From NCBI GenBank assembly GCA_022773025.1, contig JALEZF010000017.1:1-47750 (forward strand): DNA of 47,750 nucleotides, in the 5' to 3' direction. The position numbers and the translations under genes were made by a program. The notes below the pieces were generated by a model that worked only from the letters and a program-made list of their open reading frames with translations, was not told the DNA's origin and made no database searches. Positions 25,262-34,379 of this stretch are shown in pieces (within the stretch, counting starts at the first letter, position 1; every line of letters starts with the position of its first letter). The DNA comes from Clostridium sp. (GTDB lineage Bacteria; Bacillota; Clostridia; Clostridiales; Clostridiaceae).

Positions 25262-25295
25262 AAAAAAAGCCATGTCCTTTTAAGACACAGCTTTT
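25262..25295 (-). terminator. Hairpin at the end of the MATE gene
   Basis: AAAAGC..TGTC (25265-25276) pairs with GACA..GCTTTT (25284-25295) around an AAAA-type loop, followed by a T run on the minus strand. It overlaps the stop codon at 25280-25282, so it may partly stop transcription into the MerR gene. Confidence 0.6.
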
Positions 25296-26605
25296 AAATC
25301 TGAATTATTAATAGCTTCTTTAGTGGAAGTCTTTATATTTGATATTATACTTATAGTTATAAATGTAAGGCTTTCTGATGCTATTGTACCTGCCCATATA
25401 CCATTGGTTCCAAATATCTTATAAAGTACAAGAAGACTTATTGGAAGATATATGACAGACCTAAAAAGGCAACTTAAATTTGAATATTTCGGTCTTTCTA
25501 TGGCTTGGAAATAAACTAAAGTATTTAAATTTATTCCTACTACTAGATAACTGACACTAGCTATTTTAAGAGCAGTATATGCCATATTTAGTATAGCTTG
25601 ATCTTGTGTAAATATTCCTATAAGATTTTTTCCAAATAGGAAACTTATAACAATAAAAGCCGCACTAACTGTTAATGAAGAAATACAGGTTATATTAAAG
25701 AAACCAAGCATTTTATCTCCATCTTTACGACCATAATTATAGCTTATAAGTGGTTGCACTCCCAAAGTAAGTCCATATAAAACCATATAAGTATTAGTTG
25801 TTATATAATTTATTATACTATAAGCTGAAATTCCCATTTCTCCAATGAAGTTTACTAAAACTATATTGTGTATTAATACCATTATAGAATAGCTAGCTTG
25901 GGCAAAGAATGATGGGAAGCCTATTAAAGAAAATTCTTTAAGATCATTTTTATTTATCTTTACCTTTCCAAAAGTTAGATAACCTTTTTTCATTAAGAAA
26001 TGAGGCAATAAAATTGATACTGTTATAATCTGTCCTAATCCAGTAGCTATTGCAGCTCCCTTTATTCCAAGACCTAATTTAAAGATAAACACATAATCTA
26101 GTATTATATTTGTCACGGCTCCTGCTATAGTTGATACCATGGCAAGCTTTGGTCTTCCATCATTTCTTACAAAACTGCTTAAAACTATTCCTATAAGGTT
26201 TGGAATACAGAATATAGCATAAAATCTTAGATATTGTACTGCAAGTCCTTTTAAAGTTTCCGTTGCGCCTAATACTGTAACGATTTGTTCTGTGAATATT
26301 ATACATACGATACTTATGATTCCGCTTATTATAAGAAGAAATTTGAATACCTGCCTGAAGATATTCACCGCTCTATTTATATTTTTAGCCCCTATATTTT
26401 TGGATACCATAGCTCCACCACCAATTGCAAACATGGAAGCTAGTCCAAATAACATAACTGTAAATGGAAGTACTATATTTACCGCTGCTAAAGCTGCATC
26501 TCCTACTCCCTGACCTACAAAGATTCCATCTATTACTGTATATAAAGACGAAATAAACATGGCAAGTGCCGATGGTATTGCATATTTGAAAAATTCCTTT
26601 ATCAT
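25280..26605 (-). CDS. MATE-family multidrug efflux transporter
   Basis: About 441 aa with 12 membrane segments. It is an exporter of cationic compounds driven by Na+ or H+. The MATE-type N-terminus is MIKEFFKYAIPSALAMFISSLY and the internal repeat block is VDGIFVGQGVGDAAL. I start at ATG 26605 because GGAGG lies 5 nt upstream; an upstream TTG has no separate site. It is transcribed from a MerR-type promoter at 26641-26671 and followed by the MerR gene. Confidence 0.92.
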   Translation of the reverse strand: MIKEFFKYAIPSALAMFISSLYTVIDGIFVGQGVGDAALAAVNIVLPFTVMLFGLASMFAIGGGAMVSKNIGAKNINRAVNIFRQVFKFLLIISGIISIVCIIFTEQIVTVLGATETLKGLAVQYLRFYAIFCIPNLIGIVLSSFVRNDGRPKLAMVSTIAGAVTNIILDYVFIFKLGLGIKGAAIATGLGQIITVSILLPHFLMKKGYLTFGKVKINKNDLKEFSLIGFPSFFAQASYSIMVLIHNIVLVNFIGEMGISAYSIINYITTNTYMVLYGLTLGVQPLISYNYGRKDGDKMLGFFNITCISSLTVSAAFIVISFLFGKNLIGIFTQDQAILNMAYTALKIASVSYLVVGINLNTLVYFQAIERPKYSNLSCLFRSVIYLPISLLVLYKIFGTNGIWAGTIASESLTFITISIISNIKTSTKEAINNSDLKAVS

Positions 26606-26640
26606 ATTTACCTCCAATTATAATTTTTACGCTATTTTAT

Positions 26641-26671
26641 ATGATAAAGTCTATACTAAGGATAGAGTCAA
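26641..26671 (-). promoter_or_regulatory. MerR-type promoter/operator of the MATE gene
   Basis: Minus-strand TTGACT (26671-26666), 19-bp spacer, TATCAT (26646-26641). The spacer holds the dyad TCTATCCTTAGTATAGA. A 19-bp spacer with a central palindrome is the signature of MerR-family control, matching the neighbouring regulator. Confidence 0.88.
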
Positions 26672-26697
26672 GAGTTTTTTAACTTTCCAAAGCAAAA

Positions 26698-26786
26698 ACT
26701 TCTGCTATTTGAACTGACCTCTCATAAGTTAGATTTTTATGTCTAACTTATTGGAATCACATCAATTATTTAAAGTAGCAGAAGTT
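26698..26786 (-). terminator. Two-level terminator of the ABC exporter operon
   Basis: Outer arms AACTTCTGCTA (26698-26708) and TAGCAGAAGTT (26776-26786) enclose a second hairpin ATAAGTTAGA/TCTAACTTAT (26724-26733, 26742-26751). On the minus strand the outer stem is followed by TTTTT. It lies after the ABC genes and before the MATE promoter. Confidence 0.7.
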
Positions 26787-26797
26787 CTTCTAAATTC

Positions 26798-28543
26798 TTA
26801 GTTCCATGTTAATTTTTCTAATGCAATATGACTGCGATACCACTGATCATTCTTCAAAAGCATTTCTGGCGAACCAGAATTTTTAATTTTTCCTTTATCT
26901 AAAATTACCATAGTATCACTGGCAATCATAGATGACAATCTGTGAGATATTGATAATATTGTGTGGGTTTCACTGGCTTTTGCAAGAACATTTACTATGT
27001 TACTTTCAGTTAATGAATCTAAATTTGCTGTAATTTCATCTAAAAGAAGAATTGGAGGATTCGTAACTATTGCCCTTGCTATGGCTAAAAGCTGCTTCTG
27101 TCCTTGGGAAAAAATATTATCATCAACTATCTCAGTGTAAATCCCATTTTGTAAGGACTCCACATATTCTGTAATGCCCACAAAATCTAAAGCATTCATA
27201 ACTTGTCCTAGAGTGATATTATTATCCTGCAAAGTGATTTGATCCATTACATTGCCCTTTATCATATGAAAACTTTGATCTACATAACCAAATATATTAC
27301 GCTTTTCTGAATTTGGTATATCATAAACATCAATACCATTTATAGTGATACTGCCCTCGCATGGCTTTAAAATCCCCATAATGAGCTTGAACAATGTAGA
27401 TTTACCAACACCAGTTCTTCCTATAAAGGTCACCTTTTCATTTGGATTTATATTAAGCTTTATATTTTGTAGTACTTCTGTATCTTCATCATACTTGAAA
27501 GTCACATTATTAAAGCTCATTTTGACGTTACACCTATCTGTTATTATATCCTCTACTTTAAGTTCCTCGTTCTTCCCTAAGTCTTCCTGTTCATTGTAAA
27601 ACTCATCCACTCTTTTAATTCCAGATACTGCCTGCTGTATATTTTGAAGTTCCATTCCTAAATTCTCTATAGGTGAAAATAAATTAGATATAAGTTCAAT
27701 AGATGCTGCAACCATCCCTAAAGATATTCCTAAATAATTAAGTTCTTTAGATGATAAAATTACAATAGCTGCAATAACTATTGCTCTTGTTATCTGTATT
27801 ATTGGTGAAAATACAGAGTCATAAAAGTTAACCTTTTCAATGGTTTTATAATTATCAAGAAGATATTTGGTATAATTTTTTTCCATATAAGCTTCCTTGC
27901 TGTAGGCCTTAATCATTTGAATGCTTTTTAAGCTCTCGGAAATATGATTGTTTACTTTCCCTACCAATATACGATTTTCAATTTGAGCTTTAAGCATTTT
28001 TTTCTGAAAGCCTCTTGTTATACCATAAATTATAGGCAATAATACTAAAGTTAAAGTACCAAGCTTTATACTAAACATACATATAGAAACTACTATCCCT
28101 ATGATTTTAAAGCAATCAACTATCATACTTATTATTCCACTAGTAAAGAGAGAATTTATAGCTTCAACATCGTTTATAAATCTAGAAACTACCGCTCCAG
28201 AGCCATTACTTGAAAAAAACGACATATTTAGTCTTTCAAGTTTTTCCATCATTTCAATTCTTATTTCCTTGGTAATTTTTTGTCCTAATATAGTAATCAG
28301 TGCTTCTTTCACAAAATCGAATACCCCAACAAATATAAGTACACAAATATATGACATTGCCATTATTAAAAGTTTATGACTATTTTTAGGAACAAGATTG
28401 TAATCTATTATATATTTAAGTATTTGAGGGGGAATAAGTGATGCTATTACCACGGCAACTATTGCAAATGCTAATGTGATAGTTGTTATAGCATTATTTC
28501 TAAATACCTTCATTGCAGATGATTTTATCAAACTAGTCTTCAT
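26798..28543 (-). CDS. ABC exporter half-transporter (permease-ATPase) 2
   Basis: A 581-aa fusion of six TM helices (about residues 1-310) and a nucleotide-binding domain. Walker A is IGRTGVGKSTL, Walker B is ILLLDEITA, the H-loop is SISHRLSSM. The signature is degenerate (FSQGQKQLLAIARAI in place of LSGGQ), so this ATP site is only partly conserved, as in heterodimeric exporters where one of two sites is impaired. GGAGGTGGAT precedes the ATG. Its start overlaps the upstream partner by 11 bp, so the two are probably made together as a heterodimer. Substrate unknown. Confidence 0.9.
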   Translation of the reverse strand: MKTSLIKSSAMKVFRNNAITTITLAFAIVAVVIASLIPPQILKYIIDYNLVPKNSHKLLIMAMSYICVLIFVGVFDFVKEALITILGQKITKEIRIEMMEKLERLNMSFFSSNGSGAVVSRFINDVEAINSLFTSGIISMIVDCFKIIGIVVSICMFSIKLGTLTLVLLPIIYGITRGFQKKMLKAQIENRILVGKVNNHISESLKSIQMIKAYSKEAYMEKNYTKYLLDNYKTIEKVNFYDSVFSPIIQITRAIVIAAIVILSSKELNYLGISLGMVAASIELISNLFSPIENLGMELQNIQQAVSGIKRVDEFYNEQEDLGKNEELKVEDIITDRCNVKMSFNNVTFKYDEDTEVLQNIKLNINPNEKVTFIGRTGVGKSTLFKLIMGILKPCEGSITINGIDVYDIPNSEKRNIFGYVDQSFHMIKGNVMDQITLQDNNITLGQVMNALDFVGITEYVESLQNGIYTEIVDDNIFSQGQKQLLAIARAIVTNPPILLLDEITANLDSLTESNIVNVLAKASETHTILSISHRLSSMIASDTMVILDKGKIKNSGSPEMLLKNDQWYRSHIALEKLTWN

Positions 28544-30278
28544 CTTTTCTATCCACCTCCATACATTGAAGATTATAAATAGTCTTATAAACAGGCGATT
28601 TTTCTAACATTTCTTTATGAGTTCCATATTCTGCAGTTTTATCACTATTTAGTAATATTATCTTATCAATCTTATTAAATACTGCCAGTCTATGGGATAC
28701 TAAAATTATCAAACTATCCTTGTAATTATTTTTTAGATTATCAATGATATCATCCTCTGTTTTCATATCAACTGCAGAAAATGGGTCATCTAAAATTATA
28801 ATCTTGCTTTTATTTAAAAGAGCTCTAGCCAGAGCTATTCTCGCCTGCTGTCCTCCACTAAGCCTTATGCCGCTATTTCCAACCAAGGTATCTTCTCCAT
28901 GAATCATTAGTGACAAGTCTTTATTAAAACATACATCCCTAAGGACATCTGTTATAGTTTTATCTTCGCCTAAAGTTATATTGTTATATATACTGTCAGA
29001 AATAAGCTGTGGATTGTGTCCTAAATAAGCAATCATGCTGCTTCTCTCATATTCTGAATACTCCCTAAGCTCTTTTCCATCTATTTTTATACTACCTGAA
29101 TAAGGATATAGTCCAAGTAAAGCTGATATAAGAGTTGACTTTCCAGAAGCTATAGGCCCTGTAATTCCTATTATTTCTCCAGCTCTTCCTTCAAAACTTA
29201 TTTCCTTTACTATATATTCTTTTTCTTCATCATATCCAAAACTTAATTTTTCTACTTTTAGCATGGTGCCCTGTTCTCTTATATTCTTTGTGGTATCTTT
29301 CTTTTCATATTCATTCAAATAAGGCTTAATCCTTTTCCATGAAACCTGAGATTTTTGAACTGAATTAAAAAGTTTTGCCGCCTTACTTGCTTTTACTCCC
29401 ATAGCAGTAAACATAGCTATATAAGTAGAAAATACTCCAACAGTCCACGCTCCTTCTATAACTTTTGACCCTCCAAGGTATATAACTATAACTACTCCCA
29501 TCATAGCTATACTATTATATATAGGCTGCATGGAATTTTCTAAAATATTTGCCTTTGTGGCTTTTATTTGCAAATCCTGAAGTTCATCACAGTATTTTTC
29601 TCTATTTTTGCCCTCCATGCCGTTTACACGGTATAACATTGAGTTTTCAATTATGTCATATGTAAGGTCAGTAATTTCGCTACTTTTTTTGCGAAATTCT
29701 GCTGAATATTTGTATATGACACTCTTTAACTTCTCAGCTAAAAACATGGCTACTGGTATAAAAATAATTGATTCTATTGTTATTCTTACATCATAAAATA
29801 ACATGGACACCAAATAAGATATCATGAGTACCCCTGTGTCAAAAACTTCTGTAGTGAATTTTCTCATACCTTCTACGCAAAGCTCTACATCTGATATAGT
29901 TCTAGTCATAAGATTCCCCAAATTCTCATCATCCAATTCTTTTGATGTCTTATGCATTATATTGTTGTATATCATAAGTCTCATAGTAGCACTTGTACTG
30001 TTTGCAAATCTTCTTATATAAAATCTTTTAAAATATCTTAATAATTGAATAGTTCCAATGAGTGCCACATAGACTACTGCGACAGTTAGAACTGATTTTA
30101 AATCTTCCCCTGCTACAATAGAGTCTATAAGCTTTCCTTGATATATAGGCCCCAGTACAATTGATATATTAAAGGATAATCCAAAGATAATTATGCATGC
30201 TACTACAAATTTTTCTTTCTTCCAGTAATTTATAATCCTATCCGGATTTTTCATAGGTTCTACCTTTAAAACTGACAT
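28533..30278 (-). CDS. ABC exporter half-transporter (permease-ATPase) 1
   Basis: About 581 aa with N-terminal TM domain and C-terminal ATPase. Walker A is ITGPIASGKSTL, the signature is LSGGQQARIALARAL, Walker B is IIILDDPFSA (D in place of the usual catalytic glutamate), and the H-loop is VSHRLAV. This subunit has a standard signature but Asp at the catalytic position; its partner has Glu there but a degenerate signature. The sites therefore complement each other as in heterodimeric exporters. I start at ATG 30278 because the AGGAAGGG stretch lies just upstream; a TTG at 30323 cannot be excluded. Confidence 0.9.
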   Translation of the reverse strand: MSVLKVEPMKNPDRIINYWKKEKFVVACIIIFGLSFNISIVLGPIYQGKLIDSIVAGEDLKSVLTVAVVYVALIGTIQLLRYFKRFYIRRFANSTSATMRLMIYNNIMHKTSKELDDENLGNLMTRTISDVELCVEGMRKFTTEVFDTGVLMISYLVSMLFYDVRITIESIIFIPVAMFLAEKLKSVIYKYSAEFRKKSSEITDLTYDIIENSMLYRVNGMEGKNREKYCDELQDLQIKATKANILENSMQPIYNSIAMMGVVIVIYLGGSKVIEGAWTVGVFSTYIAMFTAMGVKASKAAKLFNSVQKSQVSWKRIKPYLNEYEKKDTTKNIREQGTMLKVEKLSFGYDEEKEYIVKEISFEGRAGEIIGITGPIASGKSTLISALLGLYPYSGSIKIDGKELREYSEYERSSMIAYLGHNPQLISDSIYNNITLGEDKTITDVLRDVCFNKDLSLMIHGEDTLVGNSGIRLSGGQQARIALARALLNKSKIIILDDPFSAVDMKTEDDIIDNLKNNYKDSLIILVSHRLAVFNKIDKIILLNSDKTAEYGTHKEMLEKSPVYKTIYNLQCMEVDRKDED

Positions 30279-30416
30279 GATAATTTCTTCCCTTCCTGTG
30301 GTATTTTGAAACATGTCCCTCAAATTAATACTACTACCTTTTTACATCATATTCAATTATTAATATATTAAAATACAATTAATTAATGTTAAATATCAAA
30401 GTTTTACATTTTAAAA

Positions 30417-30445
30417 TTGACCATACCTATTAATTAATATATAAT
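30417..30445 (+). promoter_or_regulatory. Sigma-A promoter of the HTH_17 gene
   Basis: TTGACC (30417-30422), 17-bp spacer, TATAAT (30440-30445), 54 bp before the gene. Confidence 0.8.
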
Positions 30446-30498
30446 TTCACTTATATCATTAGAAGATTTTTTTAAATTAAATAAATTGGAGGTTTCTT

Positions 30499-30942
30499 AT
30501 GAATAGTGATATTTTAAATTTAGAGCAAGCTTGTGATTTCTTAAGCGTCAGCGAGAGAACTCTTATAAAATTATTACGTGAAGAACATATACCTGCTAGA
30601 AAGATAGGCAGAGAGTGGAGATTTAGCAAAACTGCTCTCATGAATTGGATTTCATCTGGAGATTCTTATGAATACGCAAATAAAGAAGAAAAATTTGAAA
30701 TTCTAGAGGATTCTACAGGCCAGTGTGAAATTCTTCTTTCAGATCTAATAAATATGGCGAGAAATCTAAAAGATAATGTAAAGATAAATACTCTTTTAAA
30801 AGATGTGCCTGAAATGATAGATATACCTTCAAATATAACCCTTAGAGTGAGCTATAAACAAAAGAGAGATATGGAAAAGCTTGCTTTCAAACTATTTTGG
30901 CCTCAAAGAGAAGACTATAGGATGCCTTTAAAGGATAAATAA
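30499..30942 (+). CDS. HTH_17 (excisionase-like) DNA-binding protein
   Basis: The 147-aa protein has an N-terminal winged HTH of the excisionase/MerR-like class (LEQACDFLSVSERTLIKLLREEHIPARKIGREWRFSK), residues about 8-52. A mixed C-terminal region with no recognised ligand domain follows. GGAGG precedes the ATG. It is single-gene with its own promoter and terminator. Such proteins without a phage or integrase nearby are usually small chromosomal regulators; the target is unknown. It lies between the ABC operon and the reductase locus, and control of either neighbour is only inference. Confidence 0.85.
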   Translation: MNSDILNLEQACDFLSVSERTLIKLLREEHIPARKIGREWRFSKTALMNWISSGDSYEYANKEEKFEILEDSTGQCEILLSDLINMARNLKDNVKINTLLKDVPEMIDIPSNITLRVSYKQKRDMEKLAFKLFWPQREDYRMPLKDK

Positions 30943-30945
30943 AAT

Positions 30946-31014
30946 GGAGTTCTGAAAGGTTACCAGAAACACCTATATTTAGGATATACATTTCTGGCAG
31001 CCTTCTAGAACTCC
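30946..31014. terminator. Convergent terminator between the HTH gene and the reductase operon
   Basis: Nested stems: outer GGAGTTCT/AGAACTCC (30946-30953, 31007-31014) and inner CCAGAAA/TTTCTGG (30963-30969, 30991-30997). It lies between two converging genes. Confidence 0.6.
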
Positions 31015-31038
31015 TATTAATTATGGAATACTGTTTTA

Positions 31039-32349
31039 CTATTTTTCAAAAACTGTTTGTTCTGTTATTTCAGTTTGTAATGCTTTAAGTGCTCTTTCCA
31101 CTAATTGACGTCTTAGCTTTTTGCTTCCTTCCTCTGGAAGATTAGGATTTCCAAGAGGATGAGGTATACTTATAGCTGGAACTATTCTATTTGCTCCAAT
31201 TGTAAGTGAAATAGGGACTATGGTAGCCATATGAACTACAGGTATTCCTGCTCTTTCAACTTCTTTTACCATTGTTGCACCGCAACGTGTACAAGTTCCT
31301 CATGTAGATACTAATAATACAGCTCCCACCCCATCTGCTACTAGCTTTTTACTGAATTCTTCTCCAAATCTCTTAGCATTTCCTACAGAAGTTCCAGTAC
31401 CAGTAGTTGCTACAAAATAATTGCATAATTCTCCTATAACACCTTCACGCTCAAGATCTCTTAAAACATCAAGAGGGATTACAAGATTAGGATTTTCAGT
31501 AACAAAGGCTCTATCATATCCACCATGGATTGTCATGAAATCTTTTTTGCTCATGGAATCCATTCCTGTGATATCATAAATGCCATACTTTGTAGCACTT
31601 GAAGATTCTATTCTATCTGGATTTCCTTGAGGTACTATTCCTCCAGATGTAACTACAGCAACCTTAACCTTTGACATATCCTTTATTGCTGGAAGTGGAG
31701 CAACTCTATCAAATACAGGCATTGGATATTCTGTCTTAAACTCTTCTTTCTTAATCTTCTTTAGAAGCATTTCAACAGCACGTTCAGAACCTCTTCTTTC
31801 ATTGAAATAGTTAACCCTTATATCTCTTTCAATGTATCCTTCGGCAGCTGGAGATCCTATGTCTTCTTTATTTACAAGTTTCTTTGCAAGAACAGCTATC
31901 TTGTCCATAGCATTTTTCATCTTTGCAGCAGATATTTCTGTCTCTATTATATACAAATCCTTCTTGAACATATCAACTCCAGGATTTTCTTTGTACATTC
32001 CAGTTATAACAGGTATGTTAAGTTCCTCTAATACCACCTTAGCCATTGTTCCACAAGCAACGCCATATCTTCCAGCATTAAATGCAGGTCCAGCTACAAA
32101 TAAATCAGGATTATTCTCTTTTATCATTTCTATTAATTCAGCTTTTGCTTTTTCTAAATTGTCTCCAAAGTATGAGTCTCCACATATTACAGTTGCAACT
32201 ATTTCATAATCAGGACCTAAATTAGCTGCTAATAAGTTTCCTGGGCCAACTATTCCCTTAACTACTTGTGGAGGCACGTCTGCCTTTTCTTCTCCACCTA
32301 TTTGAGCAAAGAATTGATTAATATATTGAACTACCTTATATTTACTCAT
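31039..32349 (-). CDS. Glycine/sarcosine/betaine reductase protein B selenoprotein subunit (GrdB/GrdF/GrdI family), UGA read as selenocysteine
   Basis: One 436-aa gene is split in standard translation by an in-frame TGA at 31302-31300. The upstream part ends GAVLLVST and the downstream part goes straight on with GTCTRCGATMVKEVERAGIP, giving the selenoprotein motif STUGTCTRC with Sec at residue 350. This is the protein B catalytic subunit, which attacks the amino group of its substrate and passes the carboxymethyl group on to GrdA selenium. A GTTGC-GGT-GCAAC hairpin at 31286-31274 follows the UGA and may be the SECIS element. It lies 12 bp after the alpha/beta subunit gene. The substrate (glycine, sarcosine or betaine) cannot be told here; the absence of grdA between the two genes favours sarcosine or betaine. 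Confidence 0.93.
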
Positions 32350-32361
32350 AATAACCTCCTA

Positions 32362-33648
32362 TTAAAATCCTTGCGCTGCAAGTTTATTGTATCCATTTGC
32401 TATTGTTGAAGCTATGATTATTTGAATTTCAGCTTCTATGCTTCCATCTTCCTTAAGGCTGCCTTCATAACCACCTATCATAGTTTCAATATAATCAAGA
32501 GTGCCTATAACCTTGTCCATTGGAGGGAAATATTCTATGATATTACCATTACCACAAGAAACTACTGCATCTGCTTCTTCTGCAGTATCAGCTACAGATT
32601 GAGACTTACCATCTCTTCCTGGGAATTCATCAGTTATAAGAACTACATTAACCCCTTCCCTAGAAACTTTCTTGCAATTCATCATTAAATCTGTATCTGG
32701 ATTACCATAGCCTTCCTCAGTAACTATAACTCCATCTAATCCTAAATGCCTGCAAAGTTTAGCAGTCATATCTGAAGAACGTTCCTTGTCCATAAGCCAA
32801 ACGTTTTCGTTTGTAAGTATAACTCCTATAAAGTTAAGGTCTTTTCCATGTCTCTTATATAAGTCTTCTATTACTGGATTATTGAAGTGATGGAAAGTTG
32901 TAACCTTATCACAAGGAGCAACACAGTTACCACTTACTATAGCTCCATCCATTATTTCTGTTGGATACATGAATGTAGGAATCATAACCTTTGCATCTAC
33001 ACCATAGTAATATGTGTCGTGTAATAGACCTTGAGATTGAAGCATATGAACATAACCTATCTTTGGAAGGTCTGGATACTCTTTAATTTGATCTAATAGA
33101 GGTTTTGTTTCATAGGTAACGATTTCATCTGGTTCTACATTTCTTCCTGCTTCTCCTACATATTTTGCAACCTTTAATCCTGCCATTCTTCCTGCTTCTT
33201 CATAAGCGTGAGTATCTAAATCTGCTCTTCCTTCTATAACTACGCATACATTATTAGTTTGAGAAAATGGTGTATATTTTGCAGTAGGACCGCTCATATC
33301 TATAAGTCCCTCTTGGAAACCAACTATCTTTCCACAGGTTATTACTGTAGCTCCAACTAATGCATGGGTTCTTCCTGAACCAACTGTCTTAACTTTGTCT
33401 AATATTCCTGGGAAGATTCCACCTTCTCCAGAAACCTTTACTCTTGGCTCTATTACATCTTTTACAGGAGCAATACGTACTGATTCGCCAGGTCTTGCAA
33501 GCTCAACATCAGCTTTTATAAGCCTCTCATCTTCTAGCACAAGATCAATAATCTTCTGCTTATTTACAAAAAGGGTTCCATTTTCAACCTTTGTCTCTGC
33601 TCCAAATTGAACATCAGAGATCTTAATTTTACCTAACTCTAACTTCAT
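32362..33648 (-). CDS. Glycine/sarcosine/betaine reductase protein B alpha/beta proprotein (GrdE/GrdG/GrdH family)
   Basis: About 428 aa, the proprotein that is cleaved at an internal cysteine to give a pyruvoyl-bearing subunit. The cleavage block NCVAPCDKVTTFHHF is visible near residue 240. Start chosen at ATG 33648 (MKLELGKIKISDVQFG), 8 nt after AAGGAG; an ATG two codons earlier overlaps the site. It forms protein B with the selenoprotein encoded 12 bp downstream, and the operon begins with grdX and a sigma-54 promoter. Protein A and protein C genes are not in the window. Confidence 0.93.
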   Translation of the reverse strand: MKLELGKIKISDVQFGAETKVENGTLFVNKQKIIDLVLEDERLIKADVELARPGESVRIAPVKDVIEPRVKVSGEGGIFPGILDKVKTVGSGRTHALVGATVITCGKIVGFQEGLIDMSGPTAKYTPFSQTNNVCVVIEGRADLDTHAYEEAGRMAGLKVAKYVGEAGRNVEPDEIVTYETKPLLDQIKEYPDLPKIGYVHMLQSQGLLHDTYYYGVDAKVMIPTFMYPTEIMDGAIVSGNCVAPCDKVTTFHHFNNPVIEDLYKRHGKDLNFIGVILTNENVWLMDKERSSDMTAKLCRHLGLDGVIVTEEGYGNPDTDLMMNCKKVSREGVNVVLITDEFPGRDGKSQSVADTAEEADAVVSCGNGNIIEYFPPMDKVIGTLDYIETMIGGYEGSLKEDGSIEAEIQIIIASTIANGYNKLAAQGF

Positions 33649-33693
33649 AATCATCTCTCCTTTTGATATAGTAATGATTTTTTATATTAATAA

Positions 33694-34131
33694 TTAAAAA
33701 ATAATTGAGTGCTGTCTTAAAAAAGCGCCGTCTATAAATGATAAGTCTAAGGTTCTAAAGTCCTTAAGACATTTTTCTGACCAATTGGGAAGTTTTCTTT
33801 GCTTCAAAAACTTCAAAGCACTTTCTATAGCATTTTCTATTAAGGTTATACTTTCGTAATCAATTTTGTCTACCTTTACAAGCAGCACTGATTTGTAAGG
33901 GGTTTGATTTGGCTTTAAACTTCCTGCCATAGGATGAGTTAGTAGTACATATCCTAAATGAATCTTATTTCTTATCTCATACAATGTACTTATATAGCTA
34001 TCATCCCTAAATTCAACTTTTATCATATCCTTGTACTTTTCATAGGCATCACAGTTATTTGTTATAAGACAGAGTTTTTCTATATGTTCTATTTCTGGCA
34101 CCTCCTTATAGTGATTTAAATTTTTCTGCAT
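33694..34131 (-). CDS. grdX: GrdX family protein
   Basis: A 145-aa cytosolic protein of unknown function that accompanies reductase operons in clostridia. The family core LITNNCDAYEKYKD, HLGYVLLTHPMAGSLKPNQTPYKSVLL and the acidic C-terminal helix are visible. It is first in the operon after the sigma-54 promoter. A better ribosome site (AAGGAGGTG) lies inside the frame at about codon 9-11 than before the ATG at 34131 (GAAAG), so translation might start further in, though no standard start codon is correctly spaced there. Confidence 0.85.
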   Translation of the reverse strand: MQKNLNHYKEVPEIEHIEKLCLITNNCDAYEKYKDMIKVEFRDDSYISTLYEIRNKIHLGYVLLTHPMAGSLKPNQTPYKSVLLVKVDKIDYESITLIENAIESALKFLKQRKLPNWSEKCLKDFRTLDLSFIDGAFLRQHSIIF

Positions 34132-34158
34132 AAGTATAACTTTCTAAAACTTTTCTAA

Positions 34159-34171
34159 ATTCACCCTCATA
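34159..34171. repeat. Shared 13-bp motif ATTCACCCTCATA (copy 1 of 2)
   Basis: ATTCACCCTCATA occurs here in the grdX leader and again at 35459-35471 before the YkvI-type transporter gene; both are followed closely by CGTA. A 13-base match repeated only at these two leaders suggests a shared regulatory site. Confidence 0.45.
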
Positions 34172-34191
34172 TTTCGTATACTATTAACCTT

Positions 34192-34207
34192 AGCAAGGTT
34201 CATGCCA
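34192..34207 (-). promoter_or_regulatory. Sigma-54 promoter of the grdX operon
   Basis: Minus-strand TGGCATGAACCTTGCT (34207-34192) has GG at -24 and GC at -12 with ten bases between them, the sigma-54 signature. It lies about 60 bp upstream of grdX and is divergent from a gene for a sigma-54 activator. Confidence 0.88.
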
Positions 34208-34318
34208 AAATATGTATTTATAATAAAACCCTATAGTTTAGTCAAATTCCATTGATAAATTTAATTTTTTTATTTTTATATTTTATAAAAAATCTAGAAA
34301 AACTATGAAATAAACTTC

Positions 34319-34347
34319 TTTACAACGAATTTTTTTTCATATATATT
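34319..34347 (+). promoter_or_regulatory. Sigma-A promoter of the sigma-54 activator gene
   Basis: TTTACA (34319-34324), 17-bp spacer, TATATT (34342-34347), with AAGGAG and a TTG start following. Confidence 0.65.
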
Positions 34348-34379
34348 GGAAATATATAGATATTTAAGGAGTGATCCAA

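Noticed and set aside
26698-26786. A riboswitch in the MATE gene leader
   Set aside because: The structure lies upstream of the MATE promoter at 26641-26671 and ends in a T tract, so it is better read as the terminator of the ABC operon.
30499-30942. A phage excisionase marking a mobile element
   Set aside because: No integrase, attachment site or phage gene lies near it; the fold is shared by chromosomal regulators.
31039-31272. A separate short gene (77 aa) downstream of the reductase gene
   Set aside because: It is the C-terminal part of the selenoprotein; the reading frame continues through UGA from the larger part.
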